Part shown: one piece after another, positions 43,794 through 54,049 of the stretch | Numbering within the stretch: position 1 is the stretch's first letter | Layout of the letters: each line of letters starts with the position of its first letter | NCBI GenBank assembly: GCA_021397845.1 | Contig: CM038052.1 | Span: 46,770,949 to 46,834,948, forward strand | Source of the DNA: Areca catechu | Taxonomy: Eukaryota > Streptophyta > Magnoliopsida > Arecales > Arecaceae | Length of the DNA stretch: 64,000 bases | Direction of reading: 5' to 3' | Made by a program: the position numbers and the translations under genes | The notes under the pieces: model-generated | Databases searched by the model: none | What the model saw: the letters and a program-made list of their open reading frames with translations, nothing else | Told to the model about the DNA's origin: nothing

Positions 43794-44035
43794 GAGATGT
43801 ATTTTTTCTGACAAAGGTACCTACACATGTGGTCTCTTCTTCATATCGATACTTACTAGATCACTTGAGAGCGAGCAAGTGATGATGGAGAGATGTATTT
43901 GATACTTACTAGATCACCTGAGAGCAGAGCATTTGATGATGGAGAGATGTATTTTTTCTGATAGAGGTACCTACACATGTGGTCTCTTCATATCGATACT
44001 TACTAGATCACTTGAGAGCAGAGTAGGTGATGACT
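43794..44035 (+). repeat. triplicated PMD exon segment
   Basis: Segments beginning GAGATGTATTT start at 43794, 43890 and 43944. The first and third carry CTACACATGTGGTCTCTTC and TACTTACTAGATCACTTGAG; the second lacks the middle part. Each ends in a GATGATGGA-like word. They look like tandem duplications of one PMD exon (the VPTHVVS line) with an internal deletion in copy two. Confidence 0.65.
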
Positions 44036-45146
44036 ATAACTCATTTTTTTTAATGATTAATGATTCTTATAATTTATTGTTTAATGAATTATGCTTCATA
44101 TTTTTTATAAATAGGTGATATGGCAGCCATATACTATCGATATTCTTGTATAGCTATCATATTATTACCTGCACGGTTAGGATATCTGGTGTAGTCGAGT
44201 ACCACTTGTATGTTTTCATATAGTAGAGTGGCACTTTGCTGGTAGAGTGATGCGCAGTTCGGGATTCAACAAATCATATTAGAGCAGTGTCATACAAATT
44301 TTGCACTACATCATATCGATCTCAAGGGACGATTCGAGTAGGACTGGTCAATCACTCATCATTATATTCAGTTATGGATGAGCCAACATGATTATATTAT
44401 AGATGGTGCTCTAGTTGATGGTATCATGGATTATCATGATTCGTATATGCAATGGTATCGTAGCATCACTCAGCGATTCATCAGTTGTGATGGTATGATG
44501 TATAATTACCTGATAAGAAAATTTATTTTTACTATTTAATAATGTTAATGTATACTTATTTTAATTCTTGAAACTCATTAATTATTTGTAACTTTTAACA
44601 GCAGTGGCATCATGATGATGCATGATCTTCTCAATTAAATTCCATATCGACGGCCTTGCAGACTATACAGGATATATGTCATTCTTTCCTTCGTACTATT
44701 GGCAAGCATGTACATATCCCATTAGATGCATTTGCTAAAGAGGTCGACATAGTGGATGAGACTCCTTCACCATTCCTGTATGCATCTTCATCGGGAGCAC
44801 CTTCTCCAACTCAGCATAGACGAGGTAGTCGATGATATAGTATCTCTCCATAGCCGATGTTCGAGTTTACATCATACATGTCCACGTCCAGTTACCTTCA
44901 TGATGATGTGAGACAATTCACGTCTATTGAGGATGCAGTTGCACATTTTAATTAATTGTTGCACTGACTATATATGTAGCATGATTATTCCGAATATCAA
45001 GAATATTTCCATGGCGAAGGATGTCGCATCACGTATCTGCACAGCAGACATTATATGATATAGAGCATATGACAGAGCATCAGGGTTCAAGTGAAGTTGA
45101 GCAAATGCCTGCACGCAGAAGTAAACGGCCACCTTGTGGGACTTAG

Positions 45147-45342
45147 AATCTTTATTTTTTTATCTATCTGAAATTTAAAATTTTATTCTAAATTATTGTA
45201 TTTGTTATTATTAACTTGAATGATAATTATTTCAAAATTTTCATCGATGACATGTAATTTGTTATTCAATATATATTTTAAAAAATAAAATAAAAATAGT
45301 TGCAATAAAATATTTAAATCCATTAATATTTAAATATTAATA
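45147..45342. other. AT-rich region after the PMD stop
   Basis: Very AT-rich sequence with no coding signal, probably the 3' flank of the PMD gene. Confidence 0.4.
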
Positions 45343-46160
45343 TTCCTGGGGAAGTCCTTCGGCTTTGGACTTCGGTATCGGGCTGAATGGTTGCCATCGC
45401 TGGGAGGTTGGACTTCGGAAGCCTTGATGCTCCACTTCTTGGGGGCTGACCTCCCTTCAGCCTGGCGGTGGCTCGTCGCCTACTCTTCTGCCAGGGCATA
45501 CTTCTGCACCCAGGCCAGCAAATTCGAGTAGCTATTCGAAAATCTTGTCTAGGAAGAAGGTGAGCCTAGACGATCGCAGCCCTCTCTTGAAGGCTGACAT
45601 GGCCACATCTTCGTTCAGATCCGGGATCTCCATGGCTGCTAAGTTGAAACGGGCCATGTACTCTCGGAGAGTCTCCCCCTCCTTTTATAGCATGAGGAAG
45701 AGGCAGGGAAGGCAATGCAGTGAAGGATGTCGGAGGTGTCCTGTACCATCATGTGGACCTTGTAAGTATCCAGATGGTCTAGTGGATCGGTGGTACCGTC
45801 GTAGGGGTCCACCTGCGGGATCTTGAAGTGGCGAGGGATTGGCTCCCCTATAATCTTATCGGAGAAAGGTGGGCGGGAGTCGTACACCTACCCCCCTTCG
45901 GCTTTCTGCCGAACAGCAATTTCGGCAATGCACTCCTCCATGCACAATATCTTACTGGCATCGTCTCTCGAGACTTTAGCAGGGTTCTGAGCACCAGCAG
46001 GGACAGAGTTAGAGAAAGAGGGTGAGGCAGACTATGCCCTCTTGCCATCAGTGCGTGCCCCCAAGGACCTTCTGGGCTTCAGAGCAGCATGAGAAAAGGG
46101 TTGGGGGACTTCTTGCTGTCGGCTTCCCTCAGCAGTGGGTTGATGGTGGGTGCAAGATAG
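45343..46160 (-). pseudogene. gag fragment of a Tat-type gypsy element, minus strand
   Basis: On the minus strand the line PPFSDKIIGEPIPRHFKIP followed by DPYDGTTDPLDHLDTYK (about 45870-45770) is the conserved entry of the gag domain of Tat-like gypsy elements. After a frame change come EYMARFNLAAMEIPDLNED (about 45665-45610) and VAMSAFKRGLRSSRLTF. A Ser/Pro-rich N-terminal part lies upstream (46160-45890). The fragment ends near 45343 before any zinc knuckle. Its orientation is opposite to element C, so it belongs to a separate element. A stop and at least one frameshift show decay. Confidence 0.75.
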
Positions 46161-47002
46161 ATTCCCCTTCGGCTTTCCAACTAAAATAAATTATTCTCCT
46201 TATTCTTTTTTAATTATAATTTAGTTCTTCGATCCCTAAAGATACGATTCCAACTTATCCTAGCTATAGAGTTGAGTTGGTAAATTATTTTTAACCACCT
46301 ACGATAGCGCTGACTAGCGCCAAACAATCTAGCACTCCATAAATTAGCATGAAGCACTCCATAAAAGGGACTTTTGAGCACACCTTTTAGAGACCCTTTG
46401 AACCATGAAGACACCTAATAAACCTTTCCTCTTGTTGCTGCAAATCACCGCACAAAAGTATTGGAATGTGGGATTCTTGGAGAGAGATTAGTTGGCATCA
46501 AGATCTCCTAACTCTAAAACAACCTAGCGTTACTTGGGTTTTTGGCATTCATCTTCTCTTGGGCATGAAGCCCTTTAGGGCATGAGGAGATAGGGAGAGA
46601 GAGGAATTTAGGAAGAATTAGAGTTTCTTTGATTCTATAACCTTAGGTTTATATGAAGGGCCCTTTTATAGACCAAAGGATTCTCCTAAATCCAAATAGG
46701 ACTAGAAATATAAACCTAAATCTAACTCTAATTCTTTCAAAACTAATAGAATTGGAAAAGCACTCATCCAAGCCCATGCACACCCATGATTTAACCCACT
46801 CGCACATCCACTTGAATCCAAACCTGATCCAACATTGAATTAGCCCCCTCAAGATCCAAAACCATGGTCTTAAGCTTGTGGAGGGCCGAACCTCTATCCT
46901 AGGACTAAACTAGTCCTAGCCCTAGGATCTAAACCAATCCTAGACTCTTGGAGTCATGGTGATGACTCCTCTCCTATTTTTCCAAGACTTGGGGGTACCA
47001 CA
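46161..47002 (-). repeat. LTR-like promoter region, minus strand
   Basis: Read on the minus strand from TGTGGTACCCCC at 47002 the sequence has a repeated CTAGGACTAGTTTAGTCC phrase, a clear TATA box (46670-46661) and a non-coding downstream part. This fits an LTR, but I could not find its other end or a target duplication. The open frames inside are short and unsupported. Confidence 0.4.
46661..46670 (-). promoter_or_regulatory. TATA box of the LTR-like region
   Basis: TATAAAAGGG on the minus strand. Confidence 0.5.
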
Positions 47003-47130
47003 TCTTTCCTAAGAAAGTATTTATGGGTTCACATACATCGCTATATACTAAACTTAGAACTTCAATAGCTCTTTCACCTTTTCTAGTAAAAGGTAACTTA
47101 GTCATCTTTCCAAGAAGACAAACACATTAT
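47003..47130 (-). pseudogene. copia integrase scrap, minus strand
   Basis: The minus strand reads CLLGKMTKLPFTRKGERA then LVYSDVCEPINT (about 47115-47010). It matches the zinc-binding part of copia integrase and the CLLGKMTKSPFTGKGVRA line of the copia at 15847-15903. It stops where the LTR-like region begins, so an insertion or deletion cut it. Confidence 0.65.
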
Positions 47131-47222
47131 CCAGATTGGAAAACAAACCAAAAAAATAGCCTTTATTTTCCAAGAAGGCAAAAGCATCAAGACATGAGCT
47201 ACTTAGTTGCATGCATATGTGT

Positions 47223-50110
47223 TTGCCAAATGATAATCTAGATAATAAGGCAAATGGCAAATGAAGAATCTGTATTGATTACATAGATCCTAAAAGAATC
47301 TATCCAAAAGATAGCTATCCATTATCCAGAATTAATTAGCTAGTAGATATTATATCGAGACATATGCTGCTTAGTTTCGTGGATGCTTTCTCTATATATA
47401 ACCAAATTTGAATGGCATAAAAAAAAAAAAAAAAAAATAGCCTTTGTTACTGAAAGAGGGTTTTATTGCTATAAGATGATGCCTTTTGGACTGAAGAATG
47501 CCAGGGCTATCTACCAGTGCTTGGTCAATAAAGTCTTCAAAAATAAGATCCAAAAAAATATGAAAGTCTATGTAGACAAAATGCTAGTCAAAATTACAAA
47601 ACTTGATTGCCACATTATCGGTCTAGAAGAAGCCTTCAATGAATTAAGGCATCATCAAATGAAGCTTAACTCAAACAAATACGCATTTGGTGTCATATTA
47701 GGAATGTTCTTAGGCTCTATAGTAACTCAAAGAGAAATTGAAACCAACCTTGAGAAATCCAAGTATTATTGGAGATGAAGCATCCCAAGAACAAAAAGGA
47801 AGTCCAATGCATAACTAGTTGAATCACCTCACTTAGCAGGTTCATCTCCCGATTAGTCAAAAATTGCTTGCCATTCTTCAAAATACTAAAGCATACTGAT
47901 AACTTTGAATAGTCATATAGCTACTGATCAGCCTTTGAGGACTTAAAAAAGTACCTTGGCTCACCTTCATTGCTATCAAGGCTAAAAATAGGTGAGCAAC
48001 TTTATATTTATTTGTCTATCTCTTCTAACACTATTAGTTTTATTCTAGTAAGAGAAGATGCAGGTATATAAAATCCTATCTATTATACAAGCAAAATATT
48101 AAAGGATGTAGAGACTAGATATTTCAAGGTAGAGAAAATAATTTATGCTCTTCCCATCACCTCCAAAAGACTTCAGCTATACTTCCAGTCCCACACTATG
48201 GTTGTCCTAACAGATCAACCACTAAAATCTGTACTTTAGAGGCCAGACACATTGGGATGGCTAGCTAAGTAGGCTATCGAACTAAGGGAGTTCAATATTG
48301 AGTATAAGCCATGCCTAATATAAAATTAAAGTACAAGTACTTGCTGACTTCATCATTGAATGCATGATTTCTGATGAAGACATAAAGAAAAAAAGATCAG
48401 ATGAAGTACTAGAAGAAGTGTCAACCACTCAAACCTAGGTCTTGTATGTTGATGGTGCTTCAAGTGCCAAAGGATGTGGAGCTGGATTAATCCTTACAAG
48501 TCCCAACGAGATAATCACGGAATGTGCCTTGAGGTTTGTTTTTCTCATGACCAATAATGGAGCTAAGTATAAAGCACTGATAGTTGGCCTAAAGATAGCT
48601 AAAGAGATCGGATAGATCAGATAGAAGTCCTCTCCAATATCTAACTGGTCATGGCTCAAGTATGAGAGAAATATGAAGCTAAAAGCTAGCCATGATCAAA
48701 TATCTCCAAAAGATCAAGGAGTTATATTTAAACTTCAAAGTCTTAGAGATATAGTAGATTTTCATATCAGAGAATGTTTGAGTAGATACTTTGTTACATC
48801 TTACCACCTCGGACTGCTTAGATTTTTTTCAAGGATTTTTCATTGAGTACTTAACACCTCAAGCATAGAAGAGACCCTAATAGTTACCAAAGTAGAACAT
48901 GAACTGAGCTGGATTAACCTGCTCATCAACTTCCTTAATAAATGAGAACTCCTAACTGATAAAAGATAGGCTCAAGGGATTAGATGACAAGCTCTATCGT
49001 ATGTCCTTCTAGATGGATAGCTTTATAAGTTGTTTTTTACTAGATGTCTGCATCCTTTGGAAGCTAAGTATGCACTCCAAGAAGTTTATGAAGGCATTTG
49101 TAGCATTCACATCGGAGGAAAATCGTTGGCCTACAAAGTCTTAAGCAAGGATTTTACTGGTCTACAATCATGGAAGATGCCATGAAATTTGTTCAGAAGT
49201 ATGATTGGTGCCAAACATTTGCTAATATCCAAAGAAAACTTTCTTCACCAATCACTTAGATTTTATTTCTATAACTATTTGATATGTAGGGCATCGATAT
49301 CCTTGGCCCTTTTTCAATGGCAGCAGGGCAAAGGAAGTTCCTACTAATTGCAATCAACTACTTTATAAAGTGGCTCGAAGCTGAGCCCTTAGCCCATATA
49401 ACTAAGAAGGTTTAGGACTTTGTCTGGAAATCTATTATTTATCAATTTGGACTACCGAAATATATCATCCCCAATAATGGAAGGCAATTTGACAACAAAA
49501 AGTTTTAAAAATTCTATTCAAGCTTACAGATCGAGTAGAGGTTCATATTGGTTGGACATTCATAGTTAGACAAGAATATAGAAGTAATAAGTCAAACCAT
49601 CCTTCAAGGCCTGAAGACCAGACTTGATCAAGTATAAGGCCTCTGAGTCAATGAGCTAGACAAGGTCCTATGATCCTACCAAATAACTCCTCATGCTTCG
49701 ACAGGTGAAACACCTTTTAAACTAACTTATGGGACAGAAGTAGTTATTCCCATTGAGACGACCTACTCTCTGATCAAGTAAAGGGATATGATAAGAGAAC
49801 CAACTATGAGAAATTATGAGCATGTCTCGATCTCCTGTAAGAAATTCGAGAGAAAGCTCTTATTAGAATGGCAGCTTATAAGTAAATGGTTTCTAGGCAC
49901 TATAACTCCAATGTCAAAACCAAAATATTCGAACAAAGAGATCTTGTTCTACAGTGAGTTGAAGTCTCATAACCATTGATGCAAGAAAAACTCTTGCCTA
50001 ATTAGGAAGGGCCATACAAGGTGTCTAAGGTCATCAGACTCGGGGCTTCCAATTTGGAAAATCTAGATGGGACACCAATCTATAGATCTTGGAACTCTGA
50101 TTACTTAAAA
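47223..50110 (+). pseudogene. pol remnant of Tat-type gypsy element C: reverse transcriptase, RNase H domains and integrase
   Basis: The reverse transcriptase starts near 47230 (RICIDYIDPKRIYPKDSYPL) and includes AFVTERGFYCYKMMPFGLKN; the active site reads YVDKM instead of YVDDM (about 47568). A 19-base A tract (47419-47437) sits in its frame. RNase H traces (LTDQPLKS, 48209) and a second RNase H-like part (about 48440-48600) follow. Integrase runs from about 49020 (EVYEGICSIHIGG) to 50110, with the core reading IAINYFIKW and IIPNNGRQF, so both catalytic Asp residues are Asn. Dozens of stops and several frameshifts make this far more decayed than element A. The domain order and dual RNase H again indicate Tat. 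Confidence 0.8.
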
Positions 50111-50139
50111 AAATATTATCATAAAGTTTTCTCTTTCTA

Positions 50140-51090
50140 TGAAAAATTATTGTCCTACATTTTCTATCCAAAGTGATCGGATAGGTATAGGTTTGCCTAA
50201 GTTTCCAATCAGCTATTATGGTATTCTCTATTCAAAGAGATCAAATAAGCATAGGCTTGCTTGAGATTCTGATAGATATCATTTATCAATGTGATCGATA
50301 AGTGGCACAGGGATGGAATAGGTTTTCTCGACCTTTGATCAGATATCCTTTTTCAATGTGGTCAGTAGGTAGCATAGGTTTATCTAGAAAAGAAATAGGT
50401 TTTCCTGACCTCCTATCAGATATCCTTTATCAATGTGATCAGTAGGTGGCACATGTTTACCTAGGGAGGGAACAGGTTTTTTCAACCTCCAATCTGACAT
50501 TCTTTATCAATGAGATTGGTAGGTAACACAGATTTACCTAGGAAGGGAATAAGTTTTCCCAACTTCTAATATGGCATTTTTTATCAATATGGTCGGCAAG
50601 AGCATAGGCTTGCCTAGGAAGAGAATAGGTTTTCCCTACCATCGACCTGGCATTCTCTATCTAATATGACCAGATAGGCACATATTTATCCAAGACTCTA
50701 ATCAGATATTGTAGAATTCTCTATCTAAAGTGATCGAATAGGTACACACTTGGTTAAGATTTTGATCAAATATTCTAGTATTTTCTATCCAAAGTGATTG
50801 AATAGGCACAGGCTTGCCTAAGATTCTGATAAGATAAAGATTATGATAAGATATTCTAGTATTCTTTAACCAAAGGATCGGATAGACACAAGTTTATCTA
50901 AGATTCTGATCGGGTATTTTGGTATTCTTTATTTAATGAGATCAAATATGTACTAGCTTGTCTAAGATTTTGATTAGATATTTTGACATTTTACACCCAA
51001 CATGATATGATATTCTTTATCAAAGAAATTGGATCTTCTTTATCTTAATTGATCAGATATCCTATACTAAAGAGGTTGGATATTCTCTAT
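50140..51090 (+). repeat. degenerate tandem array, about 60-80 bp units
   Basis: About a dozen units carry the phrases TCTATCAAAGTGATCGGATA, GGCTTGCCTAAGATTCTGATC and ATATTCTGGTATT in diverged forms. Units of about 60-66 bp at both ends flank about four units of 75-78 bp in the middle that contain an extra GGAATAGGTTTTCC piece. It directly follows the pol remnant. Confidence 0.75.
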
Positions 51091-51452
51091 CAAATGAGAT
51101 CAAGTATTTTATTTTTAATTATTATTTGTCAGATACTTCTTACTTAGCATTTATAATTAGATATCTTCTATCAAAATTACCAAAAATGCTTAAATGACAT
51201 ATATATTTTCCAAAAGAGATCAGAGAAGACTTGAATAGTCCATGTACTCTTTGAAAAGTGATTTGACTAAATTATCAAAACATGGGAAGTAGCATATGTC
51301 ACATTCATAAAAATGTTAGAAATAAAAAATTGAATGGAACAAAAAAAACTTTCATTAACTTTAGAAAATTTCATTACAAAGTCAGAAGTATTTTCATCCT
51401 TGTGAGCTACAACAACCAAAAAAATGAAAAGAAAGGAAAAAATATTACACAT

Positions 51453-52130
51453 TTATCTCTTTCTTCTTATTGCTTTTGATCTCGGAGCCTTTGGAGGTTT
51501 GGGTTTGGAATAAAAGGAATCAGAGCTCTTACCCTTCTCAACACTTGGAGATTCCAAGGGAGAATCATCCTTGACTATAAAGTCATCATCAATTATTCTT
51601 CCTCCCACATCTAGAATAGCATGAGCAATTTCCATGAAAGAGATTAGGTCTCCCCCCATCACCTCCACTTTCAATGATTCAAAATCCAAATCTGTCAATG
51701 TCAAAAAATTTGTATCCATATTCGAGTAGAATTCCTTGGCCTTTTGATACATCTATTAAAGCCAAGCTAAAAGGAAAAGAAGAAAACCCCTGCATTCTCA
51801 ACAATAGCAATAAACTTCTAGCTACTGTTCTTCCGGCCTCAGAATTGGTCATCTCCTCTATTGTCGTGCATCCATAGATGTCTTTGAAAGGTCACCAACC
51901 TTTTTTCTAGGCAATCCATCTAAGTTGGCCACCGATAAAGGCTTACCAACCTCTTTTCAGAATATTTTCTCAATCTAGTCGATTACTGATGAAGGATCGC
52001 GGACTACTTTCTCAAGGTCCTCAAGCATAACCTCCAGCTGCTCCTCAGTTGTAGATAGGATATTGAGTACTTCGTCTGCCACTATTATAACCAAATTACC
52101 ACACCTCCTAAAAGTGATCTCAAATGGCTA
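51453..52130 (-). pseudogene. antisense gene of Tat element C, C-terminal piece
   Basis: The minus-strand frame 51752-51453 reads AKEFYSNMDTNFLTLTDLD then an acidic and Lys-rich tail to a stop. It corresponds to the C-terminus of the antisense gene of element A (FEVCWEKVSSFHELDLSRV, about 9315-9260). Weaker minus-strand traces continue to about 52130 in shifted frames. The position, minus strand after a plus-strand pol and its tandem array, is the same as in element A. Confidence 0.5.
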
Positions 52131-52261
52131 CAAGTGTTTGATATAGCATATAAAGAAAGGGAAAGGAAGAAAAAACATTGATTGATAAAAGGAAGATTCA
52201 TTACTCCAAGCATGATTTTACAAAACAAAAGAAGTCTTAAACTCCCAAAAAGGAGAAAAGT
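52131..52261. other. spacer before the Sirevirus-like insertion
   Basis: A-rich, no coding signal. It resembles 51330-51450 in composition and may be a duplicated 3' flank of the antisense gene. Confidence 0.3.
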
Positions 52262-54004
52262 TGTTCATCCCATAAGTGATTTTGATGATAACCAAACATT
52301 AGAGCATGTATATTTATTTCTGACAACTCTTCAAATGTTTGACAAGTTTTTGTAGGATGGATTAAATGTTCAAACTTCAACTCCTACACGTATGTTTTCT
52401 TGTTTGAGTTGTGTTGTAATGTGTTTTTGTAAAGAAGAACCCAATGAAAAAGCTAAGAAAAAATCATGTGAAAATGGGTTACTTCTGTGTATGTGTGCCT
52501 TGAAATTAGTTTTGAGTTAGTATGCTTGAAAATGTAAAGAGTTGGTAAGAGTTTTTCTTTAAAGTTCAAATATAAAAATCCTGAAAAAGATACTCGAGCT
52601 GACCCAACTTATTGAAGAGGCGACTCCACTTACTGGCACGCAGCAAGGATTCTGGAAAGCAGGAATTCGGGCCGACTCGAAGATAATCGAGCCGACTCTA
52701 ATGAATTCGAGTCGACTGGAATCAGTCCGAGCTGACTCTTCTAGAGTCCAATTTCTGAAGATTTTTTAGAACAACCAGGCGAGTAGACCCAAACCAGAAA
52801 GAGCCAACTCTACCAAACCTAATTCTGAAAGCCTGAGAAAGCGAGCCGACCCAAATTGCATCGAGCCGACTCTTCCATAGTGAGAATTTTTGAACCTGAG
52901 AAGAAGAGTCGACCCAAGCTGAAAAGAGCCGACTCCTCGAGTTCAAGTTTTTCAAAGAAAGAAGTTCGAGCCGACTCGAGCTATCAAGAGCTGACTCGTC
53001 CAGAGTGATGTTTTGCACCCTGAGACAAAGAGCCGATTGTAATGAAGATTTGGCGACTCGACCTATCGACTCGAAGGATCCGAGCTAACTTGAAGGAATC
53101 CGAGCCGACTCGAACGTCATTTCCAGGTATCTAACGGTTAGTTCCAGAATTTATTTTTGAATGCTAAAAGGTGCTCCAATGGTCACATGTCACATCCCAA
53201 CGGTCAAAAACGTCTCTAACTACTTTGGAGTGATGGAAGACCTTATATTTGAAGGATTTGAATTTCCTTAAAGATAAGAAGAAGAGAGAGTTCCTAAAAG
53301 TAAAGAGAGCTTCATTGAATATCCTACCAACTAACAGCAAAAGAGCATAAGAGCATTCAAGCTAGACTTCAAGACTTCACCAACTCTGATTAGAAGTTTG
53401 AAGCAACTTTGGAAAGAAGCAACTGAAGTAATTAAAGCTTATTCAAGTGCATTCAAGTGGACTTCCATCAAACTGTACCGATAACTATCCGACAAATTGA
53501 GTTTGTCATTTTTGTTGCATTTCTTTCAATTCATTTTTGAATTGTTGGGATATTGGTGAGTCCAGTTAAAAAACCAAATAGGTTCTTGGTGAGCCTTAAT
53601 AAAAACCAAGTGTTGGGTTCTTGGTGATTCCGGTAAAACCAAGTTAGGTTTCTTTGGTGAGCCTATTAAAATCCAAGGATGTTGGGTTTTCTTTAGTGAT
53701 CCCGTAAAACCAAAGTGTAGAGGTTTTGGATTGTGATCCTGTAAAAGAATCCTACTATATTCGAGTGTGAATATAGTGAAAATCTCAAGTGGTATCTTGG
53801 GTAGTGGACATATGAGCTGGGTTGCTCCGAACCACTATAAGTTTGGTGTGTTTGTATTGTGCTTCTTTACTTCTTTTTAGCTTCTATAATTTATAACTCT
53901 GTCACAGCACCTAACACCTTTTAAGAAATTTTAATTGCATATTACTTGCTTTAAATTTTTAAATTTTCAATTCAACCCCCTCTTGGGTAGCCACCTGGGC
54001 AACA
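52262..54004 (+). repeat. 5' LTR of the Sirevirus-like element
   Basis: It starts TGTTCATCCCATAAG and ends CCTGGGCAACA, 1,743 bp. It contains TATAAAAAT at 52571 and a second AT-rich TATA candidate near 53244. A dense GAGCCGACTC repeat region lies between. Confidence 0.9.
52671..53109 (+). promoter_or_regulatory. array of GAGCCGACTC-like motifs in the 5' LTR
   Basis: By eye I count ten RYCGAC words on the plus strand (mostly GCCGAC, some GTCGAC, one ATCGAC), usually within GAGCCGACTC. The 3' LTR repeats the array at about 62017-62470 with at least as many. RYCGAC is the described core for CBF/DREB factors. Whether the array is bound, or acts as RNA, is not known. Confidence 0.5.
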
Positions 54005-54006
54005 AC

Positions 54007-54018
54007 TGGTATCAGAGC
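54007..54018 (+). other. primer binding site of the Sirevirus-like element, initiator Met-tRNA
   Basis: TGGTATCAGAGC two bases after the LTR end. Confidence 0.9.
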
Positions 54019-54049
54019 AGTATCTCTGAATATATAAGAGTAAAGATTG

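Larger units (their letters stand above)
25716..45146 (+). pseudogene. plant mobile domain (PMD, MAIN-like) gene, decayed and split by a hAT element
   Basis: The start MDPGPSDRSVLYNQDS (25716) is characteristic of PMD/MAIN-like proteins. Further pieces follow in order: FYGLACMGFIELDC (about 25896), a TFHFSHGECTIILQ line (about 25976), LGLLVDG (about 26034) and WLCQDLLGITLPHG (about 26091). After the hAT insertion the same gene continues with VWLDEQFHEIAFDVNEIAVQ (about 42585), YIAGPLLLLQLWVWDRF (about 42838), IWQPYTIDI (44118) and HDSYMQWYRSITQRFI (about 44430), ending KRPPCGT and a stop at 45144-45146. Splice-like sites are visible: GTAAGT at 42989, GTAGGT at 44023 and an AG acceptor before 44115. 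Several stops and shifts show it is dead. PMD proteins occur both as host silencing factors and inside transposons; nothing here tells which this was. Confidence 0.75.

Noticed and set aside
47405..47440. Poly-A tract as a possible LINE or processed-gene tail
   Set aside because: Reverse transcriptase coding sequence continues on both sides, so no retroposon ends here.
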